Positions 27,187 through 35,762 of a stretch of DNA of 64,000 nt are shown here, piece by piece (position 1 is the first letter of the stretch; each line of letters begins with the position of its first letter). The notes under the pieces were generated by a model, which made no database searches, was not told the origin of the DNA, and saw only the letters and a list, made by a program, of their open reading frames with translations. The translations under genes were made by a program, and so were the position numbers. Origin of the DNA: JACPNO01 sp963825405 (GTDB lineage: Bacteria; Acidobacteriota; Terriglobia; Bryobacterales; Bryobacteraceae); contig CAWGTB010000013.1 of NCBI GenBank assembly GCA_963825405.1, forward strand, positions 62,001-126,000, read 5' to 3'.

Positions 27187-27631
27187 AAAGTCCTCCTCAG
27201 GACAATATGAGGCTACCAGGATGCAGCGTCGCGGGCAATCTGGTCGCGAGATCGCTTAGGCGAAGCTTGAGGGCTCGGGTACAGAACCGTTTGTGCTGCC
27301 GGGTGTCGAGATCCACCAAAAAATGCGGGCGGTTTCGGTGAGCACGTATTGCGCGGGAAAATGGGCATCGGCGATTTTAATCCCGCCCTATTTCCCGTCT
27401 GATTTCTTTCGCGGTTTCCCTGCGCAGCCACTATTGCATTTCGTTACTTGTGGTGCTAAAGTTCTTCTGAAACGTGGATTGATTTAGAGCCAGTTCACCG
27501 GCTCAGCTAATTGCAACCACGCTAAAAAGTGCTAAAGGCGGGTCGGTCCGATTGCAGTTGAATCCCCGTGGCCTTTGGTCCCGGGGTTTTTGCTTTTTGG
27601 GGCCGATCTTGCCGGATGCTGGAGGAGTTCC
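27187..27631. other. Intergenic region with a terminator-like hairpin
   Basis: I find no convincing gene in these 445 bases. Near the peroxiredoxin it contains that gene's leader with its Shine-Dalgarno. At 27564-27591, CCCCG and CGGGG flank a loop and are followed by five T, an intrinsic-terminator-like structure on the plus strand about 40 bases before the next gene. It would end a transcript starting further upstream, such as a small RNA or leader. Two GTGCTAAAG copies (near 27449 and 27530) precede it. Confidence 0.4.
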
Positions 27632-28039
27632 ATGAGCGTCTGGCCGAGTGTCCAGCCGACTGATGCCTTCCTTGCGCTATCCGGGCGTGAGGGTGAGCTA
27701 CTGTCCGTTTCCGTCGACGTAGCGGCGCGCGATCTCGAGGATTTACTCGAAGCGCTGGCCCTGCTCGATTTCCCCGTTAACCCGCAAATCTTTCACGATG
27801 CCGCCGTGGTTTACGTTTTGGCGGATGGCAGCCAGAGCGAAACAGGTACTACGCTAGTCGAGTTTCCAGCGTACGGCAGCACCGTGAAGCAAATCCGCGA
27901 CGTGCTCACATCGTGCGGGTTCGGCGACCGTCTTCACGTAACCAGTATGCTGGAGGAGATGCACGCCGAATCCTACCAGGAAAGCGCGCCGCCAGGCTCC
28001 GCCTATAAGCGTCGCTGGCTGCGGAAACACGCCCATTGA
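27632..28039 (+). CDS. Conserved-looking protein of unknown function
   Basis: 135 residues, acidic N-terminal half and basic C-terminus (AYKRRWLRKHAH). The sequence has regular strand/helix alternation (LLSVSVDVAARDLEDLLEAL, VVYVLADGSQ, TLVEFPAYGSTVKQIRDVL) suggesting a compact alpha/beta domain, but I recognise no family. ATG 27632 is chosen because GGAGGAG lies a few bases upstream; the longer frame from 27575 lacks such a site. Its TGA stop overlaps the TTG start of the MFS gene (TTGA), so the two are translationally coupled. Confidence 0.7.
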   Translation: MSVWPSVQPTDAFLALSGREGELLSVSVDVAARDLEDLLEALALLDFPVNPQIFHDAAVVYVLADGSQSETGTTLVEFPAYGSTVKQIRDVLTSCGFGDRLHVTSMLEEMHAESYQESAPPGSAYKRRWLRKHAH

Positions 28040-29277
28040 TCGCCTCGCCGGCTTTCACTAGCATTACGCGGCGGCAGTGGCATGCGCTGTTCGCGGCGCA
28101 ATCCGGCTACATGCTGGATGCGACCGACGTGCTGCTCTACGTTTTCGCGCTGAACACGCTGCGCGCGGAGTTCGGGCTTTCGAACGCGCAAGCGGGATTG
28201 GTGAGCTCGATCACGCTGATCACTTCCGCGGCCGGCGGCGTGCTGTTCGGCATTCTCTCCGACCGCGTGGGACGCGCGCGCACGCTGGTCTACACGATCC
28301 TGCTGTATTCGTTGGCATCGGCGGGTACTGCGCTTTCATCGAGCTTGGGCGGATTGCTGTTCTGGCGCGCGCTGATCGGGCTGGGGCTGGGAGGCGAATG
28401 GTCGGCGGGCGCGCTGCTGGTGGCCGAGACCTGGCCTGCCGAGCATCGCGCCAAGGCTACCGGCTTCATGCAATCCGGATGGGCTCTGGGATACATTCTG
28501 GCGGCGGGCGTGACCGCGTTCGTGCTGCCGCGTTTTGGATGGCGCGTGCTGTTTCTTACCGGGCTCGCGCCGGCGGCGTTGGCGCTGGCCATTCGCCGCA
28601 ATGTTCCGGAGACTGAAATCTGGAAGGCGGGAAAAGCGGCGCGCTCCACCGCCAAATTCTCCGACATCTTCCGCGGACAACTGGCGCGGCGCACCATCAT
28701 GGCGACGTCGTTGAGCACGGCGGTGCTATTCGCCTACTGGGGCTTGTTCACCTGGCTGCCGGGATTTCTGTCCGCGTCCAAAGCCGCGGGCGGCGCCGGG
28801 CTCAGCATCGTGCGCACCAGCGGCTGGATCATTCCGATGCAGATCGGCGCATTCTTCGGCTATGTGACATTCGGCCTGATTGCCGACCGCTTCGGACGCC
28901 GCCCCGCTTTCCTAATCTATATGTTGACGGCGGCGGCGCTGGTACCGGTCTACGGCTGGGTACCGCACTTAGGCGGGCGCGCGGCGGAAACGGCGCTGCT
29001 GGTGCTGGGTCCGCTGATCGGCTTTTTCGGCTCGGGATATTTCGGCTTGTTCGGCGCGATGCTGGCGGAGATTTATCCCACGTCGGTGCGCGGCACCGGC
29101 CACGGATTCACATTCAACGTCGCACGTGGCTTAAGCGCGATGGCTCCATTCGCGGTGGGATTTCTGGCGGACCGTCATGGCGTGGGCGCGGCGTTGGCGT
29201 TGAACTCCGGATTCTTCCTGGTGGCGGCCGCGCTGATTTTTACGCTGCCGGAGACACGGCGGGCGGCGCTGGAATAG
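28036..29277 (+). CDS. Major facilitator superfamily transporter
   Basis: 413 residues and about twelve membrane helices. The MFS loop 2-3 signature is intact (GILSDRVGRARTL), repeated in the second half as GLIADRFGRRPAF. FGLFGAMLAEIYPTSVRGTGHGFTFN resembles the sugar/aromatic-acid-transporter-like MFS group (NanT/ShiA-like) with GWRVLFLTG after helix 5. It takes up a small organic solute, probably an acid or sugar, by proton symport; the substrate is unknown. It starts at TTG 28036 overlapping the upstream stop, which implies coupling to the unknown 135-residue protein. Confidence 0.9.
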   Translation: MIASPAFTSITRRQWHALFAAQSGYMLDATDVLLYVFALNTLRAEFGLSNAQAGLVSSITLITSAAGGVLFGILSDRVGRARTLVYTILLYSLASAGTALSSSLGGLLFWRALIGLGLGGEWSAGALLVAETWPAEHRAKATGFMQSGWALGYILAAGVTAFVLPRFGWRVLFLTGLAPAALALAIRRNVPETEIWKAGKAARSTAKFSDIFRGQLARRTIMATSLSTAVLFAYWGLFTWLPGFLSASKAAGGAGLSIVRTSGWIIPMQIGAFFGYVTFGLIADRFGRRPAFLIYMLTAAALVPVYGWVPHLGGRAAETALLVLGPLIGFFGSGYFGLFGAMLAEIYPTSVRGTGHGFTFNVARGLSAMAPFAVGFLADRHGVGAALALNSGFFLVAAALIFTLPETRRAALE

Positions 29278-29293
29278 GAGGCGATCTGGAATC

Positions 29294-30372
29294 ATGAAGA
29301 ACTTCATTCTGTGCCTGTTTCCGGCGATGTTGCTCCAGGCCGGCGGAATTAGGGACGTCGCCTCCAAGGCAGATGCGATCGTAGTTGGCTCGATCACGAC
29401 GAGGCTCGAATCCACTGATCGTGTTTCCTTTGACATTGTTGTGCAGAGAGTCCTCAAGGGTGGAGCCTTGCCCACGGTGATCCACGTGAATCACCGATGG
29501 ACTCGAAGGGGTATGGTTTCTCCTCGTACCATCAGAACGTACAATGCAACGTTTTTCGGTGTTTGGGCTTTACAACGCACCGACGGATCGACTACTTGGA
29601 ATGTTCTCGTCATGAACGGAACCGATGGGTTCATGCCGGCCTTGTTCCTACCTGCGGAACTCGAACTGCCATCGTCCTACCAGTACCCATCCAACGTGCC
29701 CCTAACAGACGCGCTTGCGTTTGAAGTCGGTGCTGGTGTAAAACGAGTGGGCTAAACCCGGAAATATTCCTGTATGCCGCTAACGTGCTCGACACTGCCG
29801 CGGTGCGGTCGGTTTTTGCCGATTTCATTGCTTCTCCGATCATGGCGTTTCAGTCGGTTGGGCTGGCAGGGTTGTTAGAGCGCGGGCAGCATGGCTCTAT
29901 AGAGAAACTCACGACCCTTTGGCCCTCGATAAACAGGGACCCAAGTCGACGGCATGTACTCTCGGCGGTCCGCGATTCCTTTCGCGACGTGACGCCGGAA
30001 TCCGTACGACAACTTGCATAGCTTGCAGGCGCCAGTTCCACTCCTCCGGACCTAAAGTCCGCGGCCATCTGGGCGCTGGCTGCGATTCATACCAATGAGG
30101 CACTGCCATTCCTCGCGAGTCTGTTGGCCAGCACCGACGCCGCGGAACGCATGAAGGGGGTTTTTGGTCTAGCATCTTTCGCAAACGGCTGTGTGCCGCA
30201 AACCCCCGACAATCTCATCAATATGGCCTACCTTCAGTTGCCGGCATCCAGTCCTTATCAGACCGTTGATACGGTGTCCAATTTTGCCTTTCGGCGCGGC
30301 CCAGATGCCGAAGAAACAGCACTGGTTTCCTTCTGGGCTTCTTGGTGGAGCGAGCACCCGGAGCTTTATTAG
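29294..30372 (+). CDS. Exported hypothetical protein with helical-repeat C-terminus, disrupted
   Basis: About 359 codons after repair. The first part (29294-29755) has a signal peptide (MKNFILCLFPAMLLQAGG) and the pattern SKADAIVVGSITTRLESTD, common in acidobacterial exported proteins of unknown role. One missing A in an A-run near 29740-29744 shifts the frame, after which GLNPEIFLYAANVLDTAAVR continues, then an in-frame TAG at 30019-30021, then a HEAT-like segment (AIWALAAIHTNEALPFLASL). With both defects it is either decayed or mis-sequenced. No function is assignable. Confidence 0.55.
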
Positions 30373-30421
30373 CCTGAAACTGCTTGAAACCCGGGCAGCG
30401 GCAACGGCGTATGCTTATGCA

Positions 30422-30868
30422 ATGCAGGCTACATTGAGTCTTCGTCTTCTGGCGGGGTTCGCCGGGTTTGCTTTATCGGCGTTCGCCCAAATCAATGGGC
30501 CGGGGTTCGCCAATGAATTGCGCGCCAAATATGGACCTCCGCTTGCCAGAGAAATTTTCGTCGTGTGGCCGGACTTCGAAATGGTCGTGGATTACGCAGC
30601 CAACGGCCACGTGTGTCGAATCCAGGTTCCTCCAGTTTCACCCGGCAAGGAACCCGGCGTCAGAACCACTCAGGCGCTAGACGACTTTCTGCTGGACTTG
30701 GTGCCATTGACCATGCGCGGCAAAGAGCTTGGGCGGATGATGGCAGCCACAGGAAGCGTCCACTCCGAGTCAATAGTCCGATACGAAAACGTCACCATCG
30801 CTGAAACATTGCATAGCCAGAGACGAGCGAAGATGACGGTGATGTTCAACGAAGAATGCCGAAAGTAG
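30422..30868 (+). CDS. Exported hypothetical protein
   Basis: 148 residues with a signal peptide (MQATLSLRLLAGFAGFALSAFAQ) and a mature part beginning GPGFANELRAKYGPPLARE. The middle (FVVWPDFEMVVDYAANGHVCRIQVPP) and the conserved-looking LVPLTMRGKELGRMM are reminiscent of exported proteins found near TonB-type receptors in Acidobacteria, but I cannot name a domain. ATG 30422 is preferred because it begins the signal peptide; upstream codons in the frame belong to the previous gene's tail. Its 3' end overlaps the next frame by 13 bases. Confidence 0.62.
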   Translation: MQATLSLRLLAGFAGFALSAFAQINGPGFANELRAKYGPPLAREIFVVWPDFEMVVDYAANGHVCRIQVPPVSPGKEPGVRTTQALDDFLLDLVPLTMRGKELGRMMAATGSVHSESIVRYENVTIAETLHSQRRAKMTVMFNEECRK

Positions 30869-31647
30869 GTTTGTCAGCAGCGCTGATTGTGGCCTTCAGC
30901 GTTTCGCCGGCTGCCTTCGGCGAAGATATCGCGATTGATAAATCGCGGCCGTTATTTGTGCTGTGCAGGGAACTTCGCGGTCGGTATGGGCTCCTCGTCA
31001 CTTATGAGGATGGTCCAGTCGATCCTGACAGCGGAGCTTCACAGCGAGCCTCGTCCGAACGGCTTCAGAGTCTTTGGCCCGATGTGGCGACCAATCACTT
31101 TCCGAGTGCCGTCGGTACTTGCCGGATCGTGACCAACCATAGCTTTTGCCCCGTTAACCACCGATCCTGCTCAATCACTTAGCGGCGGTGCAGGAACTGG
31201 TCAAGCAATACAACGAGTCGGGAAACCCGGGCAGATTTAGGTTGTGCAAGATGGTGAATATTTGCATATCAACAGACACAGCGCAAGATCAGTGGAACGC
31301 TACAAGCCTTCGAGCCAATCACCAACACGGTGGTCTCGCTCGATCCAACACCTCGGCGCTGCATTGCAGTATTTATGGGATTTGTTTCAACAGGTCGCGC
31401 GTTTACGGGGGGTGGGCTTCGACTTGGGCCCTTCTCCCGATATGGACAGGCATGAGCTGCAGCGTTGGCGAAGGCCCCCAGACCACTCGTCAGGTGCTCG
31501 CTCAAATGCTTATTGGACTTGGAACGAGCTCGCGCGGAAGTAAGTCGGCCACGTATTCATGGGACTTGGTCAACGCGCAACCCTCAAGCTATTTTCTTGA
31601 GCATCAACCTGGTCAATGTTCACAACCCACCGCCGCAAGCTAATGTG
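30856..31647 (+). pseudogene. Exported protein, broken by several frame changes
   Basis: It begins with a signal peptide (LSAALIVAFSVSPAAFG) and RELRGRYGLLVTYEDGPVDP, an N-terminus seen in many short acidobacterial exported proteins. The sense sequence then hops frames: LHSEPRPNGFRVFGPMWRP, then FAPLTTDP, then NHLAAVQELVKQYNESGNPG, then DGEYLHINRH, then LQYLWDLFQQVARLRGVGF. At least three shifts and a stop separate these pieces. The number of shifts in 0.8 kb is higher than elsewhere, favouring real decay, though base errors cannot be excluded. Confidence 0.5.
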
Positions 31648-31731
31648 CCTCGGCAGCTTCCAAATTCTTCGGGATCCGCTGGTGGCGAGAGGCTCCGCTA
31701 CGGTCGCTATTCAGCCGAAGAACTAAGGGGC

Positions 31732-31766
31732 AAGGGCGGGTTTGAAACGGTTTCAAACCCGCCCTT
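31732..31766. repeat. Single REP-type palindrome
   Basis: A 35-base near-perfect palindrome: two 17-base arms (AAGGGCGGGTTTGAAAC and its complement) around a central G. The arm sequence is the same as in the REPIN at 25212-25334, so these are copies of one repeat family. It sits two bases from the stop of the minus-strand hydrolase gene and lacks a T-run. Confidence 0.75.
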
Positions 31767-31768
31767 CG

Positions 31769-33295
31769 CTAACTCCACGAAAAAGTCTTGAACGTAATAT
31801 GCGCGTTCGGCCCCAGGACTTCGGCGGCCTTACCTGCTGGCATGCGCACCACCAGATCCAATTCCTCCCCGCCGGCCTGATCGTCGGGGATGTCCATGAT
31901 CGTGTCCGGATCCCGTTTCACCGATGCCCAGCTATAGTACGGCACCCACGGTATTGCCTGCGCGAACTCGGCCATCGGCGGGCGGCGCAGCTCCACCACC
32001 AGATAGTCCGACCAAAGAGGCAACCGTTCCAGGTGATCGCGCAGCAGCAGAAATCCGTTGCTGTACCACTGCTTGTACACAGCCAGGCGCACCATGTAGC
32101 GCAGCGTACCGTCCCTGGCGCGCTTGGAAATCAGGAACGTCGTGAATAGCGGAAGGCCGCCCTGCTTTTGCATCTTGGCGTACTGGTCGCGATTGAGAGC
32201 GTCAGCGCAGTAGTGGGCAAGGGTGCGCTCGTGCATCAGGATCGGGAGCCCGCGGATGGACACCTGAGTTTCGAACAGATAGGTCGGTGACGCATTGGGG
32301 TCCGGCTTGTCCTGATCGAAATCGAGCACTAAATCGCACAGCACGGTTCGGACTTTGATATCGCCGAACAGAAAGCGCTGCGCGTTTTGGTAGCCCTCTT
32401 CCGAATTCACCATGCCGTAGCGCCCGCTGTGGCTGCGATGAATGCAGGCGCGATGCGCTCCCGTCACTTCGGCGCTATCGATTTGGACCAGCCCGTCGCT
32501 TTGCGGCCCCACCAGGTTTCGCGAAGCACCAGCGGCCACCGAGTAATCGCTGGCGTTGGTTCCGACGATGCAGAACACGCGATCTGCATCGAAAGCTGCA
32601 GCCGGAATCACTTTCGGATCAAAGTCAGCGGGTACCGGCGCTCCGGGCGCGACGTTGGGCGTCAGGTATTCGTACATGCGCTGCCTGCCGAAATCGTTGG
32701 ACTGATTCACGCCGAGCGCGTCGCGCAGCTTTTCGATCAATCCCAGGCCTAATTCAAAGTGAATGCCGCCGTGCGGCGTGCCGTAGGTAAACAATTTATC
32801 GATGTGATCGGCGGCATGCTCGCCTTTCTCCAGGTAAATTTTCTGGATCAGCGAACGGCACACCAGGCCGCCCATGGAGTGCGCGACGAGATAAACTTTC
32901 GCAGCCTTGGTTTGTTCCTTCACGGTGGCGACGAAGGCGCGCAAGCCCGTAGCCACTTCCTCAATGGACAGCCTGCGGCCTCCAGGGCGGTCGAAAGTTT
33001 GCGACGTCGGATCATAGTAACGATAGATCCACACGGTTTTGGCGTTATTGGGATCGTTGGGATCGGCAACTCGCTGCAGGGCGCCATCGATGACATCGAC
33101 GTAGCCGAAGTCCTTGAACAGGCGCGCGAACGGGCTGACGAACATGAAAAAATCGGCGTGGCCGTCCTGATCCAGGCGAATGTGGGTAGAGCCCACGTTG
33201 AAGCCGTAGAGGGGATCGTCCACCGCGTCTTCGACATCGCTCTGACTGCCGGCGTAGCCACGTACGTAAATGATCGGGTAAGCGGGCGTGTCCAT
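31769..33295 (-). CDS. Alpha/beta hydrolase, PGAP1/lipase-like
   Basis: 508 residues. The N-terminus PIIYVRGYAGSQ is the oxyanion region of PGAP1/lipase-like esterases, and the nucleophile elbow AHSMGGLVCRSL (Ser ~138) is intact. KLFTYGTPHGGIHFELG is the typical post-nucleophile loop, and a HRSHSGRYGMVNS histidine is a candidate for the triad. The C-terminal ~200 residues form an extra domain of unknown type. There is no signal peptide, so it should act in the cytoplasm on an ester or lipid. It is divergent from the 33368 gene. Confidence 0.8.
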   Translation of the reverse strand: MDTPAYPIIYVRGYAGSQSDVEDAVDDPLYGFNVGSTHIRLDQDGHADFFMFVSPFARLFKDFGYVDVIDGALQRVADPNDPNNAKTVWIYRYYDPTSQTFDRPGGRRLSIEEVATGLRAFVATVKEQTKAAKVYLVAHSMGGLVCRSLIQKIYLEKGEHAADHIDKLFTYGTPHGGIHFELGLGLIEKLRDALGVNQSNDFGRQRMYEYLTPNVAPGAPVPADFDPKVIPAAAFDADRVFCIVGTNASDYSVAAGASRNLVGPQSDGLVQIDSAEVTGAHRACIHRSHSGRYGMVNSEEGYQNAQRFLFGDIKVRTVLCDLVLDFDQDKPDPNASPTYLFETQVSIRGLPILMHERTLAHYCADALNRDQYAKMQKQGGLPLFTTFLISKRARDGTLRYMVRLAVYKQWYSNGFLLLRDHLERLPLWSDYLVVELRRPPMAEFAQAIPWVPYYSWASVKRDPDTIMDIPDDQAGGEELDLVVRMPAGKAAEVLGPNAHITFKTFSWS

Positions 33296-33367
33296 ATGGA
33301 TGGCAATGTAGAATGCATTCGCGGGGAAGTCAACGTTTGGTTATACTGAGTCCTCCCGCGAGGCCAA

Positions 33368-33766
33368 ATGGAAATCCCGGTCAAGACTTTGCTTGGAGTC
33401 AGCGCCGCCGGCATCCTGTCGCTCTACACCGCGATGAGTTTCTACGGAGAGCAAACGGATCGCAATAAAGCGTCCTCCGATCCTTTCATGATCGCTGCGG
33501 TTGAGGACCGTTTTGCAGCCTTGAAACGCGCGATTCCTGCTAATACCGTGGTCGGATATGTCTCGGATGTTTCGCAGCCCGCGGTTCTTTCGGCAGCGCA
33601 ATACGGGCTCGCACCTATCCTGGTGGTGGATGACGCCGGCCGGGAGTGGGTGGTGGGAAATTTCTCCAAGCTCCTCGACTATGCGGAGTTCGGCCGGGCC
33701 AGGAACCTCACGGTGGTGAAGGATTTTTCCAACGGCGTGGTTCTGTTCCGGAGAGCGGGCCCATGA
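33368..33766 (+). CDS. Membrane-anchored protein of unknown function
   Basis: 132 residues with an N-terminal hydrophobic helix (LLGVSAAGILSLYTAMSFY) and a soluble alpha/beta domain (NTVVGYVSDVSQPAVLSA, LAPILVVDDAGREWVVGNF). No family is recognised. Its TGA overlaps the ATG of the polytopic membrane gene (ATGA at 33763-33766), so the two probably work together; small anchored partners like this accompany GT-C type glycosyltransferases in some genomes, which is inference. A TATACT box lies at 33342-33347. Confidence 0.65.
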   Translation: MEIPVKTLLGVSAAGILSLYTAMSFYGEQTDRNKASSDPFMIAAVEDRFAALKRAIPANTVVGYVSDVSQPAVLSAAQYGLAPILVVDDAGREWVVGNFSKLLDYAEFGRARNLTVVKDFSNGVVLFRRAGP

Positions 33767-35214
33767 GCCTGGTGCTGCTGGGCGCGCTGCTGCTATCCCT
33801 CTCGATCGGCTATTCGATCACGATGCTGGCGATGCCAACACCCGCGCAGAATCGAGCGGGCCAGTTGTTCGCGCTCTGCCTGGGGGCTGGTTTCGGGGTG
33901 GGCATTTCTTCGTGTTTGTATTTTGTGATTTGGCTGACGCTGGGGCCGTCCACCAAGACGTTTGTTGCGGCGGAATTGCTGATTCTGGCACTGCTCGGCG
34001 TGGGCTGCTGGATGCGGCGCCCATGGAGCGCGGCTAGCCCTGAATTGCCGGCGCGCACGGTGTGGTGGCTGCCGCTTCTCGCCTTTCTGGTGGCCCTCGG
34101 GTTCGCCGTGGCCGGGTTCGTTGATAGCTCGCGGAGCAATCCATTTGGTGGTTGGGACGCATGGACCATCTGGAATTTGCGAGCCGAATTCCTGGCGCAA
34201 AATGACGCGTCCTGGCGCAACGCGTTTTCAAGTTTGCTGAACCGCACTCACGCCGACTACCCTCTGCTTTCGTCCGGCTTTATCGCGAGCTGCTGGAATC
34301 TGATGGGTTCTCCCGGCGCGGTTTCGGCGCCCATCGCCGTCGCAGCGATATTTACATTTGCAACCGCAGGCCTGATGGTATCCGTACTCGCCATGCTACG
34401 AGGGTGGAGCACCGGACTGCTGGCCGGGCTGATTTTGTTGGTAAGTCCCCGGTTCCTGCTGGAAGGTCCGAACCAATACGCCGACGTTCCTCTGGGTTTT
34501 TACTATGCAGCAGCTCTCGCATTGACGTTTCTCGCAGCCAATTCCAGCCATGGCTCGGAGAAGTTGTTCATGCTGGCGGGACTCGCAGCAGGATTCGCTG
34601 CCTGGACAAAAGACGAAGGACTGCTGTTTCTGGCCCTGTTCGGTTTAGGCATCGTGGGGCTTTCCGTCGTGACAAGCGCAGCGCCAAGGAAAACTCTGCT
34701 CGCCTTGGCTGCGGGCGCTGCCCTTCCTCTTTTTACTTTGTTGTTCTTCAAGTTGTTTCTTGCACCTTCGGTGGGCACTCTGGCGAGCCACAGCCTGGCG
34801 GCTACGACCGGAAAATTATTGCAACTCTCCCGGTACGTGCAAGTCGCGCAGGCATTCTGGCGGGAAGGCTTCGGGTTTGGCGCCGGGACGATTCACCCGT
34901 TTATCCCACTGGCGATCCTCGTGGCTTGCTTGGGCATTCATCCCGTGAGGCGGCGGCAAACGGGTGTGATCGCGCTCTTTTCGGTTTTGCTGGCAGTGCT
35001 CGCGGGTTATTTTGTGAGATTCGTGATCACGCCCGATGACCTGGCCTGGCACCTCAGCACGGCACTCGGCCGGCTCTATGTTCAGCTCTGGCCGAGCTTC
35101 ATTTTGCTTGCGTTCTGGGTGATTCGGACACCGGAGGAAACTGCCGTCGCGGGCGGGCAAGTCCAAAAGTCTCGGGCGGTCACAGGCAAGAAGAGAAAAA
35201 AAGTCCACACCTGA
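33763..35214 (+). CDS. Polytopic membrane protein, GT-C glycosyltransferase-like
   Basis: 483 residues with ~11 membrane helices and a Lys-rich cytosolic C-terminus (KSRAVTGKKRKKVHT). The first large external loop has NPFGGWDAWTIWNLRAEFLA and HADYPLLSSGFIASCWN, with an aspartate right after the first helices as in PMT/ArnT-type GT-C enzymes; AWTKDEGLLFLALFG is also typical of dolichyl-phosphate-mannose-dependent enzymes. It may transfer a lipid-linked sugar, but this is inferred from topology and one motif. ATG 33763 is fixed by the ATGA overlap. Confidence 0.7.
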   Translation: MSLVLLGALLLSLSIGYSITMLAMPTPAQNRAGQLFALCLGAGFGVGISSCLYFVIWLTLGPSTKTFVAAELLILALLGVGCWMRRPWSAASPELPARTVWWLPLLAFLVALGFAVAGFVDSSRSNPFGGWDAWTIWNLRAEFLAQNDASWRNAFSSLLNRTHADYPLLSSGFIASCWNLMGSPGAVSAPIAVAAIFTFATAGLMVSVLAMLRGWSTGLLAGLILLVSPRFLLEGPNQYADVPLGFYYAAALALTFLAANSSHGSEKLFMLAGLAAGFAAWTKDEGLLFLALFGLGIVGLSVVTSAAPRKTLLALAAGAALPLFTLLFFKLFLAPSVGTLASHSLAATTGKLLQLSRYVQVAQAFWREGFGFGAGTIHPFIPLAILVACLGIHPVRRRQTGVIALFSVLLAVLAGYFVRFVITPDDLAWHLSTALGRLYVQLWPSFILLAFWVIRTPEETAVAGGQVQKSRAVTGKKRKKVHT

Positions 35215-35269
35215 GCGGTTCGGAGGCGAAATCCGCGCCTGTGGCCGTCCCCGCCCCACCGCCCGGCGT

Positions 35270-35275
35270 TATACT
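35270..35275 (+). promoter_or_regulatory. Candidate -10 box of the ccm operon
   Basis: TATACT lies 16 bases before the ccmE ATG at 35292, in the 77-base gap after the membrane protein gene. No clear -35 is seen. The position fits the start of the ccmE-to-ccmD transcript. Confidence 0.35.
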
Positions 35276-35291
35276 GATTGCAGAGGCTGAC

Positions 35292-35753
35292 ATGAAAAAG
35301 TACGGAAAATTTGCGGCTCTCATTGTCATTATTGTCGGCACGCTGATTTGGCTGGCGACAGCCAGCATGAAGGACAATCAGACGTACTACAAAACCGTCG
35401 CCGAACTGGGTCAGATGGGCGATCAGGCGTACGTCAAACGGCTGCGAGTGGGCGGCGACGTGGGCGCCGGCTCGATCGTGCGCAAAGGCGCTGCGATCGA
35501 ATTCATGCTGGTGCAGCGGACTCAGACGCCCGAGGGGAAGGAAGAGCAGGAAGCACGCACGCTCAAGGTCGCTTACGATGGCGCCGAGCCGCTGCCCGAT
35601 ACATTCCGGGATGGCGCGCAAGCGCTCGCCGAAGGCAAGATGGGACGCGATGGAGTTTTCCACGCCACCCGCATTCAGGCCAAGTGCGCTTCCAAGTACG
35701 AAGCCAAGCCGGGCCAACGGCCTACAGCGGCCAGCAGCAAGGCCAGTTTCTAA
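35292..35753 (+). CDS. ccmE: Cytochrome c maturation haem chaperone CcmE, CxxxY variant
   Basis: 153 residues: N-terminal signal anchor (~8-22), then the CcmE OB-fold (YVKRLRVGGDVGAGSIVRKG, LKVAYDGAEPLPDTFRDGA, ALAEGKMGRDGVFHATRIQA). In the usual protein, haem binds covalently to the His of a HxxxY motif. Here the site reads KCASKYEAKPG, with Cys132 and Tyr136, the CxxxY form known from archaea and Desulfovibrio. It would receive haem from CcmABCD at the periplasmic side and pass it to CcmF. ATG 35292 directly precedes the signal anchor; the ccmF gene follows after 9 bases. Confidence 0.92.
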   Translation: MKKYGKFAALIVIIVGTLIWLATASMKDNQTYYKTVAELGQMGDQAYVKRLRVGGDVGAGSIVRKGAAIEFMLVQRTQTPEGKEEQEARTLKVAYDGAEPLPDTFRDGAQALAEGKMGRDGVFHATRIQAKCASKYEAKPGQRPTAASSKASF

Positions 35754-35762
35754 AGGACACGT

